Source: Anagrus nilaparvatae
Taxonomy: Eukaryota; Arthropoda; Insecta; Hymenoptera; Mymaridae
DNA: 64,000 bases
NCBI GenBank assembly: GCA_022575985.1
Contig: JAKSXM010000007.1
Location: forward strand, 2,482,501-2,546,500
Reading direction: 5' to 3'
Below, piece by piece: positions 14,301 to 25,340 of the stretch (position 1 is the first letter of the stretch; each line of letters begins with the position of its first letter). Both the position numbers and the translations under genes were made by a program. A model generated the notes under the pieces. It did no database searches. It was not told the DNA's origin and saw only the letters and a program-made list of their open reading frames with translations.

Positions 14301-17300
14301 CCAAAGGACGTATGCTATACGTGCGCCACACGTCGGCAGTGCGTTTTGCCGAACGTCGCCCGAACTTCGGCCCATACTTGGCCGGCACAGTTCAAAAGTG
14401 CGCGGGGTCTGTAATTACTATTGTAGTAACTCTGATTAAATTAGAAAAAACAGCAAATATAGGATTCTACCTTCATTTTTAAATATTAGAAAATCAATCT
14501 AGAACTTTATTGTTTATATTGCAAATTTTTTTGATACTAGGATCGAATCAGTTTTGACTTACTTTTATTAGGTAATAAGTTTGAGAGGAAAATAAAGAAT
14601 GACCCAAATCGCATGCAAATTACCTTCCGAGGCAATCATATATTATTTTACACTGTCAGTGACAAGAAACAACGTTTCACAAAGCTTCTCAATATTTAGC
14701 GTCTGGGAAATACGGACTTTCTCGCTGCTGACGAGAAAAATAAATTAAAAACATTGACAAATAGATATAGATTTTAAATTTTAAGCATAATGCATTTTAT
14801 ACGAAATTTAAGATTGAATTCACAAAACCTATTTGCAGAGTCAGAACTTTTGTTTAATTTAAAAAATTGATATAAATGTTTAAAGAATGAAAAAATAAAT
14901 TAGAACAAATATTTTTGATTTAAATTACGTCTAAAGTAGTCATAGATGCTAAAAATGAATTAAGTCCTTTATTTTCAGATCCATCCATCCAACGATAGGG
15001 CGTTATGTATTGCCCAATCCATTGATATGTTAATTCATAAGCTGTATTCCATATTAAAGGGCTGCTAAGTTCACTTTCTCTGTAACCAAAAACATTTTTC
15101 AATTAAAAAACTGTATCGTACTTTAGAAAAAACCTACTTAAATATCATAAGACCCCAATTATCTGATGCTTTTGATGCTGTATACATTGGTAATGCAACA
15201 ATATCAAGTTTAGGTAATTTAATAGACGAGTTAAAATAATTTTGTAAGTAATTAATAATTGTTACAATTTTATCTGGCACTTCTTTTAATGCTTCAATGT
15301 AATCTTTTCTACCCCATACTTGAATTTCAAGTTTTTGCCCATCAATCATTTCGACTGATTTTGTTGGTTTTATACTTTCGAAATCTGATATCACGAATGC
15401 TAATTGGTACGTTGTCATTTCTGGTGTTTGCATGAAATGATCTTGAACATAATCATTGTCTCCAGTTCTATTAATTTTTAAATTAGGAATTAAAATATTT
15501 GTAATTTTTAATTATTCAGGTTCATACTTACACCTCTGTAGTTTTTTCTAATGGCGTATTTGACAAGGCTGTCATGTTTTTAGGTCTTGTCAATATTAAT
15601 TTAAACTTAGCTTTGTATTGTAACTCATCAAAACTTGGAAACATCTTACGTGCATTATTTAATCTTAAATATGTTCCAATCACGTAACTAAAAAAATAAA
15701 TATTTTTTAAAATAATTTCTTAGAAATTAATAATAATTTTATTTACTTACTGTTTTTGTCCACTAACATCCATGTAATCATTAACAAAAAGACCGGAGGT
15801 ATCATTGCTTGTGACATTTCCGAAATAAGTTATGTCTACTTCACATGTTGAATTTCTTGGTAAACCGTCTTCAAGATGTATCGTAAATTTACGTGGATTA
15901 CGTTCTATTCTAGATACTTTAACGGATGAATTAATTTTCGTGTCATTGCTAAATTAAATAAAAAATAAAATCAAGAATATTATTAAATATTTTTGAATAA
16001 TAAATAAAATTTATACCTCGTTGAATTTAAATTTAATCTTGTAACTCTAACGTTAGAATGTGAAATTTGAAGATCAGGATGTACGAGTAAATTTATTTTA
16101 TTTGCTGATTCACCCCATGTTATATTTATTCTTACGCGACCTTTAAATTTACCTTCGTTTATTAATGGTTCTATTTCTAAAATGTAACTTGTTGGACGTA
16201 AATCATCGCAAATGCAAACAGATTCGAGTTTATGCTGTTCATTGAGATCTACACTTCGTTTGTTTAGCTATTGAATAAAAAATATTACAAATATAGTTTA
16301 AATTTCAAAATTATTGAGTGTAAATTTTATTTTGTTTTATGTGGACTAAAAGGTTAAGAGCTAAGGGCGCTTTCTTGTGTAAATTATTCTAACATTTCAA
16401 AATTTTTAAATTTTCACCTTCAAAAAAATACTACTAATTTTGAGAAAATTTTTTATTCGATATTATATATAGGCTTTATTTGTAATCTTATTAAAAATTC
16501 AGATGGCAAATTATTTTGACTTTATGAGGATCATCATAAAAACAAGATGCAGGTAATTGGGTTCCTGAATGATTTGTCCTCTGATTTTCTTGCAAGGAAT
16601 GAAAAAAATAACATAGTTCGATAAAAAAGCTAAAAACTTCAAGAACTAGACATTGTATAATGAAAAACTCTTTAAATGTTAAATACGTTTTATTTTTGTC
16701 TATCAAGCTTGGATTCTAGATATTTTTAACAAAATAAGCTTTTTTTTAGAATCTTTAGGGTATTCAGAAATGTTATTAAGAAAAAGCGACTTTCTAAGTT
16801 TTTACTTCAATTATATAAAATTTGAATTTCAAAGCAGATATTTTTTGTAAATTATTTCCATACAAATTAAATTTTATTCTGCTTTTTATTTTTGGTTATC
16901 AAATTGAAATATTCTAATTAAAAGATTAGACATTTTCAGATAAGGGTACTTCAATGTTGGTGCAAAAAAGAGAATAAATTTTCTGTATATAGATAAAAAA
17001 TATCTTATATTTGAAATTTAAATCTTTTATTAAGCCGTTCACTGCCTAATTAAGATTGAAACGAATTGATTAAATTAGGGATTCCCCAGGTATTTTTTAT
17101 TTTTTGCAAAAATTATTTTTTTGCAAGAAATAATTTTTTCTCGACCATTTTATCTAGTTTTTTGGAAAAAAGTTAAAAATTTTGGAAGAAATTTAGTACG
17201 CACATTATAGTAGGGGTGTGCACTTATCCAATATGTCAGGTAAGTTTCGGGTAAAGTCCAAAATTTTTCGATAAAAGACAGTAGTTACAGATTCAATCGA

Positions 17301-18562
17301 AAATTGGGCTGGCGAAAATTTCGAATACTTGACATTTCGAGTAAGCGCACACCCGTATTTTATAAAGCACGAAAAATCACGTGAAAATAGAATAAATGAA
17401 GCTATTTAGTTTTTTTCTGTAGGAGACAAATGCAGTGAGAGAGTAAAAAATGGAAATTCAGAAAATTTGCTTAACCTGGTTTTATAATTTTTTTTGTTTA
17501 TGATAACTCGAAATTCTAATGCTGTTGTAAAAAATGAGTGAAGACGAATTGGCATAAGCCTGTTTTTATTAAAACTGCAACTGAATATATTATTAGAGTA
17601 ACAATCGGAGTGCAGTTAACAAATTAAATAATTTTTTTAAATCAATATTTTTGTAATAGATAACTAAATAGCAAAAGAAATAAAAAATTTTGTTTAATAT
17701 TAGAATCGAACTGCTTTTTTATTAATATTCTGGAATTTTAATTTTCATAGATTTTGTTCAAGTTGAAAAATCAGGATAGGGTAAAATAAAAGCTGCAAAA
17801 ATAAAAACTGTACGAATATGAGAGTAAAATATTGCTCACATGAAATTAGAAAAAGCACTCAACTAATTAAAAGGACGTAAAGTTATTAAAAGAGGATAAA
17901 CAATTACAAATTTTCGTTCTACATTTTTTTTGCCAAAATAAATACAAGTTAAGAGTTTTTTTTACTATTTCATAAGTAGCTGAAATATACCAAACAAGAC
18001 AGGAAAGGAGAAAATTGAATTTTAAACAACTCAGGATCTTTTTTGGTAATTTGAATAATGTTAAGAAAATTGAGATTGTAAAGATATTTTTTTTCAGATA
18101 TTTTGTAACTTTTTTTCGAGCTATTTTTAAATTTTGCCATCTTGAATTATTCCATTCCTGTGAAAGAAAAGTTATGGGATTACCCCGAACAGAAAAAAAT
18201 TTAGCGTTCAAATTCTTGGAAAATCGTTCCAAACTTGCAAGGCTCCATACCCTGTAACCCCGAACAAAGAACTTACATGGCCCATACTCCATTAATGGGC
18301 CATGGAGAGGCCATGCGTAAAGTTTTTTCTAGGGTTATTACAGGAAAAAGTTAATCAAAATAAATTACTCCTTAATTACATTGTATAAATAGGTAAACAG
18401 TTGTTTGATTTCGTTAAAGTTAAAGCAATTGAATGTTGTTTTATTTTAGGGCATGAAATTTTATAAAGTATTCAAAAGCTTATTTCTACTTACTTTTGGA
18501 AAAGCTTGAACGGCGATTACTACAACCAGGAGAATCCCGATTTTGTAGGCTTCTCGCCTCAT
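5306..18562 (-). CDS. Secreted aminopeptidase N-like (M1 family) pseudoenzyme, 14 exons, 970 aa
   Basis: Exons: 18562-18494, 16267-16017, 15948-15751, 15687-15532, 15467-15138, 15079-14929, 11610-11484, 11061-10968, 9741-9537, 9462-9249, 9183-8906, 6351-6152, 6078-5902, 5768-5306. All junctions are GT-AG and agree in phase, giving 970 residues, the usual length of insect aminopeptidase N. Residues 1-20 are a signal peptide (hydrophobic ILLVVVIAVQA). Family landmarks are present: ARKMFPSFDE, TYQLAFVISDFES, NWGLMIF, then an ERAP1-like C-terminal domain from about residue 599 (GLFPVNYDEHNW). The active site is destroyed. GAMEN reads KASDN (324-328). HEXXH reads YELTY (349-353), so both zinc histidines are Tyr. 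The third zinc ligand is Lys372 (ENKGL), and the catalytic Tyr aligns with Phe425; only Glu350 remains. No hydrophobic tail follows, so a GPI anchor is unlikely. It probably binds rather than cleaves peptides. Confidence 0.9.
6353..8905. other. Intron 11 of the aminopeptidase-like gene (2.55 kb)
   Basis: Non-coding and AT-rich. A small hairpin at about 7704-7769 pairs GCATTGAAGTCGATT with its near complement. No ORF with recognisable homology and no long terminal repeats are seen. Confidence 0.5.
12113..12665. mobile_element. MITE with CACTGAAAAA terminal inverted repeats and TA flanks
   Basis: Left end CACTGAAAAAAAAAAATCCG and right end (complement) CACTGAAAAAAATTCCG are flanked by TA at 12111-12112 and 12666-12667. 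The sub-terminal block GATTGCAAATGACTTGAAAC is repeated inverted near the right end. The interior carries a copy of the dispersed repeat described at 12214-12420. There is no ORF. It lies in intron 6 of the aminopeptidase-like gene. A related fragment (GATTGCAAATGACCTGAAAC) occurs at about 49200. Confidence 0.75.
12214..12420 (+). repeat. Dispersed repeat R1 (ACATGGAACATGT head, G-run, GGACTTAGAATA repeats), copy 1
   Basis: Starts near AACATGGAACATGT, continues with GGTATTTGAAAAAGTC, an 11-12 base G-run near 12290, then GTGAAATGG and short repeats around GACTTAGGATAATTT. The same order of blocks recurs at four other places in this window. It is nested inside the 12113-12665 MITE. Confidence 0.6.
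12928..14406. mobile_element. Fold-back element FB2, near-perfect 1.48 kb palindrome
   Basis: The two arms (about 12928-13650 and 13684-14406) are near-identical inverted copies with ends CCCGCGCACTTTTGAACTG. They are GC-rich next to the host DNA at the tips and contain GTATGGCAGAAG-type blocks. Each arm has a Pol III B-box-like GGTTCAATTCC. The mirrored open frames in the two arms (12946-13266 plus, 14067-14388 minus) arise from the palindrome and are not genes. It sits in intron 6 of the aminopeptidase-like gene. The target duplication is not clear. Confidence 0.8.
16268..18493. other. Intron 1 of the aminopeptidase-like gene (2.2 kb)
   Basis: Lies between the signal-peptide exon and the first mature exon. 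It contains scattered AT-rich sequence and a short inverted repeat around TGGCCCATACTCCATTAATGGGCCA at 18274-18304. The 141-codon minus-strand open frame at 17867-18292 has no recognisable domain and is regarded as chance. Confidence 0.45.
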
Positions 18563-20540
18563 ATTGTCGACGACAATGTTGCGACTAATTATCAAAAAAA
18601 ATTATTTTAAACAAATTTTTTCATAAATAAACAAAATATTTTTTCTTTAATTACAAAGCACCACTTAATTAAAAAACTAAATTAAAAACTTTCATTTAAA
18701 AAACAAAAGATTTAAATATAATTTGAAAAAAAGGTTATATTGATAACCTTGAATTTTAATTAAAAAAAAAAAACTAGAAAATATCTCACCAGAAATCGAG
18801 AAACTAAAAATAATAGAAAATTAAATTAAAATAAAAATCAGAATGCAAGAGCTTTCGTATCTACTCGTTTACTGGTAACTCGAGAGTTCCCTTTGGAACG
18901 AAACATCGCTCTATCTTTTTTTTTCTTTTTTTTTTGCTTTGAATGAAAGGGCACATTTACTTTAAAACGGTGTCAAATGTTATCTATATGTAATAATAAT
19001 CATGACTAGAGTTTCATATTAGTTGTAGAGAACCCCACTTAAATTCAACTAACTTTTATTAAACATTTTATTAAAAACTACTTGCAAATAAAAAAATTTT
19101 TTAAATAATTAGTTTTGTTTAAATTAATAATTGAATTAAAAAAAATTTTCATAGTATTTTCATAAAAATTAGAATGAAAAAATTAATAAATGTAAGGAAA
19201 ATTGATAATACAAAAGAGTCTAGAGGTTTTATTTGATTTATGCATTAGAGAATAACTATTACATCAGTTATTATAAAGCTTGTTATCCAATTAGCCCTTT
19301 AGCAAATATCTGACGTAGAAGCTTTGGTGTTTTAAATATAATATGTATGTATAAAGAGTCGAGTAATAATAGTCCTGCGTATATATTAACCGGATGTGAC
19401 AAGTACGAGAAGCTTTTTACCTTTATATTTTCCCCTTTTGATTTGCATTTTATATACTCTAACGTAATATTAATAATATTATTTTATTTAACTTTGAAAA
19501 AATTATAAGTTTTATATGGATGTGAATTTTACAATTTTTTTGTCTTTGGTTTCGCCAAAAATTTTTTAAAAAAATTATATTTACAGTAAGGGGTTAGTAT
19601 TAAAAATTTTACAAGATATAAATAAAATTAATCAGACCAATTAGAAATGATTCCGGTAATTATTTCAGTTTAATCATTTCAAATTTCACATCCTGCAGCT
19701 TTTTTCACTAGATTATCTCTTTTTCAAATTTTCCTTAAATTAAAGATGTTGCATCTGTAACGACAGAAAAATATAATTCTTATTGCGGTTTTCAATAAAT
19801 TTATTTCGTTTTATTATTTTTGTGATAATTACTCAAAAAAAACTAGAAAGGTAAAAAAGGATGTCCAAATTGGAGCAGATTTCAAATCCAATTTCTTTTA
19901 TTAATCGAATTTGAGGCCAAAAGTCTGCAACTTTCACATAACACAAATTTGTAATACGTAATAAAAAATATTTTAAAAATTTCTACCCATATAAATATAC
20001 TTGCTGAGAATTTGATATTATTTTGTCTTTTTTTCTTGATTATTCTGATTAAAGGTATATCACAAATACTTAGACACACAGTGCACGTCCAAAAATGTAA
20101 TTACGTATTATGTAACAATAGCTTATCATATTTTTTTACTTTTTAATTTTTTATACATCATAATTTCATTATGCTAAAATGGTATTATGTTTTTGGGTTA
20201 TCTGTAATATTCATAAAACGTGAAAATATTTTAATTTCTAAATTAAATTATATATTACGTAAGGGCATCAAAAATTTTTATTTTTGTGCTTTTATTTCCC
20301 TTACTTTTTAATTAAAACTTTTTTAATTATATTATTTTTTATGAAATTTTCAATTAAGGTATTATGATACAGCATAAAATGGCTTATATTTGAATACATT
20401 AAAAAAACAATATATAATTGTTTAAAAAAAAAATCATCCTGTCAATATGAGCAATAGTAAATTTTTTTAGCTTAATTATTTTATCAGTTATCGCTGTTTT
20501 CGTTTTAAGACTAATAAAATTTTCCCATTATATCTAAAAC
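18563..20540. other. Intergenic, upstream of the aminopeptidase-like gene
   Basis: AT-rich; presumably holds the promoter of the gene starting at 18562 and the region beyond the 3' end of the IR gene. No ORF, repeat array or RNA gene could be supported. Confidence 0.4.
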
Positions 20541-20755
20541 TATGTTTTAAATCACGGGATAAAAATGTGGTTCGACTTTTCCATACTGTCTGCACTCGCA
20601 AAATCAAAACTAATATTTTCTCCCTTGTTTAAAAAATGTACAAAAATCCAGTATCTTCAGAAAACTAAAATTGCATAAAAAAATAATTTTATCAAAATTC
20701 GAACACCAATTTTTTTACAAGGCTGAACTTTAATTTTACGAATCAAAATTATTTC
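20541..20755 (-). pseudogene. Duplicated 3' end of the ionotropic receptor gene
   Basis: This segment is a diverged direct copy of about 21005-21240, offset by about 487 bp; for example, CTGAACTTTAATTTTACGAATC begins at 20723 and again at 21210. The source includes the final codons and stop of the IR gene plus its downstream flank. It therefore marks either a small local tandem duplication or the last remnant of a lost neighbouring IR copy. Confidence 0.6.
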
Positions 20756-20890
20756 AAGTCCCTAAGCCCAGATTTTTCAAAATCCCTAAATTGAAATTAT
20801 TCTAAGTCTAATTTCACCCTCCCTCTCTTAATTTTCAAGTTCTGACAAACCCCATCCCTATTAACATGTTCCATGTTAATAAAAAATATT
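20740..20890 (-). repeat. Dispersed repeat R1, copy 2
   Basis: Read on the minus strand it shows ACATGGAACATGT, TCAGAACTTGAAAATTAAG, a G-rich stretch and then GACTTAGAATAATTTC repeats, the same block order as the copies at 12214, 37531, 45740 and 63690. Confidence 0.6.
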
Positions 20891-21179
20891 CATGACATTA
20901 AATATATAAAATGCTAAAACACAAAAGGATTACAATTTTATTGTTTTATATGTCTGGGGCAAAAAAAGATGATTTTCTACCCTAGAGAGACGACTTTTTT
21001 CCATTATATGAAATTCTATATTAAATCACGGTACAAATTATGGGGTTTGAGTTTTGCATGATGTCTTTTTATTGCAAAGTCAAAACCATTATTTTGTCCC
21101 TTGTTTAAAAAATAGCTATTAAACACAAAAATCCAGCATCTTCAGTAGAAAACTAAAATTGCATAGTAAAATAATTTCA

Positions 21180-23045
21180 TCAAACTTTAAAAACCATTTT
21201 TTTACAAGTCTGAACTTTAATTTTACGAATCTTTACTTTCTTCTGTCTTTTCAGAATTTTTTTCAGTTTCTTTATCCAACCTATCTTAGACAAGTAGTAA
21301 AACCAAAGCAATTCTAAAAATAAAGCAAGCACGGAAAAAATTATTCCCACTAACATTACAGCAAAAAGTACAAAAGGCAAAGCGCTTTCTGCATCATCAT
21401 CAAAATCATTATTCTTGATTTGGTTGTCAATTTTATTAGCACGTTCGTAATCAGATCGCCACTTTAAATCCAGTCCGACTTCAGATATTCTCAAATGAGT
21501 TTTAGCAAACTTACTTCTAAATGGAGAATTCACTAAATACTGTAAAATATTAAACATTTCGTAAAGAACTAACTCACTTTTTTTATATTTTATTTCATCA
21601 AAATGATTTTTACTCCATTTCAAAAAATGTTCAACATTTTCCTCAAACATAATTACAACATTATCGACATTATTGATATCAACAACTTTTTCAACAGAAT
21701 AAGGTTTAGCTATGTTTGCAATCCTTGATTCTTTTCCTTTTAAAACTCTTCTAAAAAAATATAAATAAAAGCGAGATTCAGTAAATAAAACGGTAATATT
21801 TTTCTCAAGTATATCTTCGAAAGTTTCAACCACAGCTACTTCTATATTTTCGAATTTTATATTCGTTAAATCGGAAACAATTTCGGTGAGAAAAAAAAAG
21901 GAGGCTATAAAAAGAGTAAAGAACATCACTTTGGATTTTAAGTTACGACCGAAATTTATATCGACTCCAAATCCTAATAAGAAACTGTAAAGCTTAAAAA
22001 CTGACCATTCTTTGATAGAAAATTTCAAAAAGTAAAAAGACCAAACAAACAAAATTATCAGTCCACTAAAGAAGAGAAAAAATTGTAACAAATCCTGAAT
22101 AAAGCTTACATCTTCTTCTTGAATAATCGGAACCAGAAATATCAACTTTTCTGTTTTTATATTATAAATATAAAGTAAATTTAAGTCAATATATTTATAA
22201 TTTTTAACAAGATGAGTTTGAAGTTTATGATTTACCATAGGATTCCAGTTATTTTCTATAGGAATAAATTGGACTGTTGCGTTAAGAGCTTCAGTGAAAT
22301 ATTCCCAAGATTTTAACATCCATATCAATGAATAAATATTCAGATGGTAAGAATAATTTAGAGTATAATTCCTATAGAAATCTGGCCAGAGATTTTTTGT
22401 CACTGCAGTTTTCATGATATATCCACCCATTTTATCAAATTTATTTGGAAAATATTTAATTATTGCATTCGTTTCATATTTTGCTACCGCAGTTATATCG
22501 TGAAAAAAATTATGATTAATAACTCTTAAACTTTTTCGAGGTGCGCATTCTAAAATAACAAAATTAATGTAATTGTGATTATTTGCCAATGAAAAAATCT
22601 TTTGAATTAAATCAGGTGAGTTTTGATAACGATTAAGTATTAGAGCAATTTTAGTTTGCGTCAAGTAAAATAAAGATTGAAATGTTGATTCAAATGCCGT
22701 TTTTAATTTCAGTAAAAATTCATTCTTTTTGTCTTCAGATAAGACAATTATATGCAACGGAGAACTAATATTTTTATGATAATCAGTAACGCCAGCTACC
22801 CATTTCATTAATGGCGCAGGTCGATTAAGATTAATTGTAACAGTTGGAACTTGGCTCAGTAGATTCTCGTAAATCAGTTGATAGCTGCAGTGGTTTATCC
22901 TGTTGGTTCCATTCTTGAAATCAGAATATAAGGTCACTCGTTCTGGCGTGAGTTCTTTTAGGATCTGGTTTGTTAAGATTTTAATAGGACTTGAATGAAT
23001 AACGTCCAAAAGTTGTAAAATGCATGTTAAAAGTATTATCCTCAT
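21180..23045 (-). CDS. Divergent ionotropic receptor (IR), single exon, 621 aa
   Basis: Intact 621-codon frame starting MRIILLTCIL, a signal peptide. It has no intron, as in many divergent IRs. A long extracellular N-terminal region (about 20-315) is followed by the iGluR-type membrane topology: a helix at about 320-342 (FFLFFSGLIILFVWSFYFL), a second at 371-393 (VMFFTLFIASFFFLTEIV), then the S2 half of the ligand domain. The S2 half ends in RISEVGLDLKWRSDYE, matching the conserved stretch before the last helix. The final helix is at about 555-585, with a basic cytoplasmic tail. A canonical glutamate-binding Arg/Asp set is not evident, which is typical of antennal or gustatory IRs. Such receptors act as ligand-gated cation channels in the membrane of chemosensory neurons, usually with IR25a/IR76b co-receptors. 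The subfamily cannot be assigned from this reading. Confidence 0.82.
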   Translation of the reverse strand: MRIILLTCILQLLDVIHSSPIKILTNQILKELTPERVTLYSDFKNGTNRINHCSYQLIYENLLSQVPTVTINLNRPAPLMKWVAGVTDYHKNISSPLHIIVLSEDKKNEFLLKLKTAFESTFQSLFYLTQTKIALILNRYQNSPDLIQKIFSLANNHNYINFVILECAPRKSLRVINHNFFHDITAVAKYETNAIIKYFPNKFDKMGGYIMKTAVTKNLWPDFYRNYTLNYSYHLNIYSLIWMLKSWEYFTEALNATVQFIPIENNWNPMVNHKLQTHLVKNYKYIDLNLLYIYNIKTEKLIFLVPIIQEEDVSFIQDLLQFFLFFSGLIILFVWSFYFLKFSIKEWSVFKLYSFLLGFGVDINFGRNLKSKVMFFTLFIASFFFLTEIVSDLTNIKFENIEVAVVETFEDILEKNITVLFTESRFYLYFFRRVLKGKESRIANIAKPYSVEKVVDINNVDNVVIMFEENVEHFLKWSKNHFDEIKYKKSELVLYEMFNILQYLVNSPFRSKFAKTHLRISEVGLDLKWRSDYERANKIDNQIKNNDFDDDAESALPFVLFAVMLVGIIFSVLALFLELLWFYYLSKIGWIKKLKKILKRQKKVKIRKIKVQTCKKMVFKV

Positions 23046-23489
23046 TATTTGAACGATCTGTACAAAAAAGAGAAAAACAGTTCAAAAAAATTATACCATA
23101 TGTGAATTTTTTGATTTCTTTGTTTATGATAAATTTAATACTAAAAGTGGTCTGAATGAAGCAAAATAGTATTTATTTTTATCTGTTTTAGAAGTCTGAG
23201 CTCTCGTTTTAAGATAAAATAACTTGCCCATTTTCATGTTATAATATTTTTTTTGTGTTTAATTGTTGTATATAAAAAATAGGCTGGTTTTTTTTCCGAA
23301 GTATACGGGATTCCTAACGCGCCGGCAGAATTCGAAAATATAAGTAAAAAAAATAAGTTTCTCGTTGGATTTAGATCAAAACATTGATTTTTGAGCCCAC
23401 GATAGCTCTCGAAAGATTTTTTTTTGGCCTCCTTGAAATTGGGATTATCTTAAAACTTTCAGTTTTTCTAATGGATTCAAATCGCGTTT

Positions 23490-25340
23490 AAGATTATGTT
23501 CCAATTAACATTCCTTAGTATTTTTTCACCAGGAATCCGATGAAACCATTTATTTTAGTTTTTGACCACGTTTTATAGGAGAAAAATCGATTTTATTGGT
23601 TTTAAATGTCCCAATTTTAAGGAAATCTATTATAAAAGGTTAGCAGTTTTCAAAAAAAGTTTTTCTGAATATTATTTACAAGAGGGTCTTGTATATTTTT
23701 TCCCCAGGAATCCGATAAAACCATTTATTTTAGCTTTTGACTAAGTCTTATATGAGAAAAACCGATTTTTGTCGTGTTTTAGGGTCCCAATTTTAAGGAA
23801 ATCAATCATTAAAGTTTAATAAATTACAAAACAAATTTTTCTGAATGTTATTTACTGAAGGGATTTATGTATATTTTCCCCCAAAAAACGATGAAACCAT
23901 TTATTTTTGCTATTGACCTCGTCTTATACGAGAAAAATCGATATTTGTCGTTTTTCAGGGTCATAATTTTAAGGAAATCAAATATAAGAGTTTTTTACTT
24001 TTCAGAATATATTTTTCTGAATATTATATACTAATTATACTTGTGTATTTTTTCCTGAGGAATTCTATGGAACAATTAAACTAATTCTATGGAACAATTT
24101 AATTTTTTATCTGTAGTTCAAAATGCTTTTTGTTTTTATCTGTAGTTCATTAGTAATTCATAAAGCATAATGGAAATAAAATATGGAGAAATCAGTAAAT
24201 TTTAGAAAAATAGATTTTCTCGCAAAAGAATTGCCCATATATAAAATTAAAATATTCCATCGGATTCCTCAGGAAAAAATACACAAGTATCATTAGTAAA
24301 TAATATTCAGAAAAATTTGTTTTGTAAACTATTAAACTTTAATGATTGATTCCCTTAAAATTGGGACCCTGAAATACGACAAAAATAAATTTTTCTCATA
24401 TAAGACGTAGTCAAAAGCTAAAATAGAAGGTTCCATCGGATTTCTGGAGAAAAAATAGATAAGTTTCCCTTGTAAATAATATACAGATCAATTTATTCAG
24501 AAAACTACAAAACTTTTAAAATTGGTCCCCTTGAAATTTGGACTCTAAAAGGCAACGAAAATCGATTTTTCTCATATAAGACGTAGTTAAAAGCTAAAAT
24601 AAATGGTTTTGTCGGTTTCCTGGGGAAAAAATATACAAGATCCTCTTGTAAATAATATTCAGAAAAACTTTTTTTGAAAACTGCTAACCTTTTATAATAG
24701 ATTTCCTTAAAACTGGGACCCTAACTACAGTGGTTTTAATAAAATCACTTTTTCTCCTATAAAATGTGGTCAAAAGCTAAAATAAATGGTTTCATCGGAT
24801 TTCTGGGGGAAAGTACATAAGTTACTTTAGTAAATAATATTCAGAAAAATTTATTTTGTAAACTATTAAACATTTATAATTGATTTCCTTAAAATTGGGA
24901 CCCTAAAACATCACAAAAGTCGATTTTTCTCATATAAGAAGTGGTCAAAAGCTAAAATTAATGGTTTTATCGGATTCCTGGGGAAAAAGTATACAAGACC
25001 TTCTTTTAAATAATAATCCTATTTTGAAAACTGCTAACTTTTTATAATAGATTTCCTTAAAATTGGAACCCTAAAAACGAATAAAATCGATTTTTCTACT
25101 ATAAAACGTGGTCAAAAGCTAAAATAAATAGTTTCATCGAATTTCTAGGGAAAATATAGACAAGTTCCTCTTGTTAATAATATACAGAAAAATTTATTCA
25201 AAAAACTACAAAACTTTTAAAATTGATCCCCTTGAAATTTGGACCCTAAAAGGCAACTAAAAATGATTTTTCTCCTATAAAACGTGGTCAAAAACTAAAA
25301 TAAATGGTTTCATCGGATTCCTGGGGAAAAAATACTAAAG
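23490..25340. repeat. Tandem repeat array, about 165-190 bp unit, in two opposed blocks
   Basis: The unit contains TAAAATAAATGGTTTCATCGG, CTGGGGAAAAA, TAAATAATATTCAGAAAAA and TTTTTCTCATATAAGACGT. About three units lie in one orientation up to about 24060 and about seven in the opposite orientation from about 24240 (marker at 24392, 24570, 24755, 24925, 25092, 25270). The inversion axis is near 24110-24190. Copies differ by point changes and small indels, so this is an old array. Confidence 0.7.

Noticed and set aside
5306..18562. Aminopeptidase as a decayed pseudogene
   Set aside because: All 14 exons keep frame, splice sites and phase, and the length equals that of the family; only catalytic residues are changed, which argues for a maintained pseudoenzyme.
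23490..25340. CRISPR-like regularly spaced repeat array
   Set aside because: Units are long, adjacent and diverged with no unique spacers, and the window is a eukaryotic genome.
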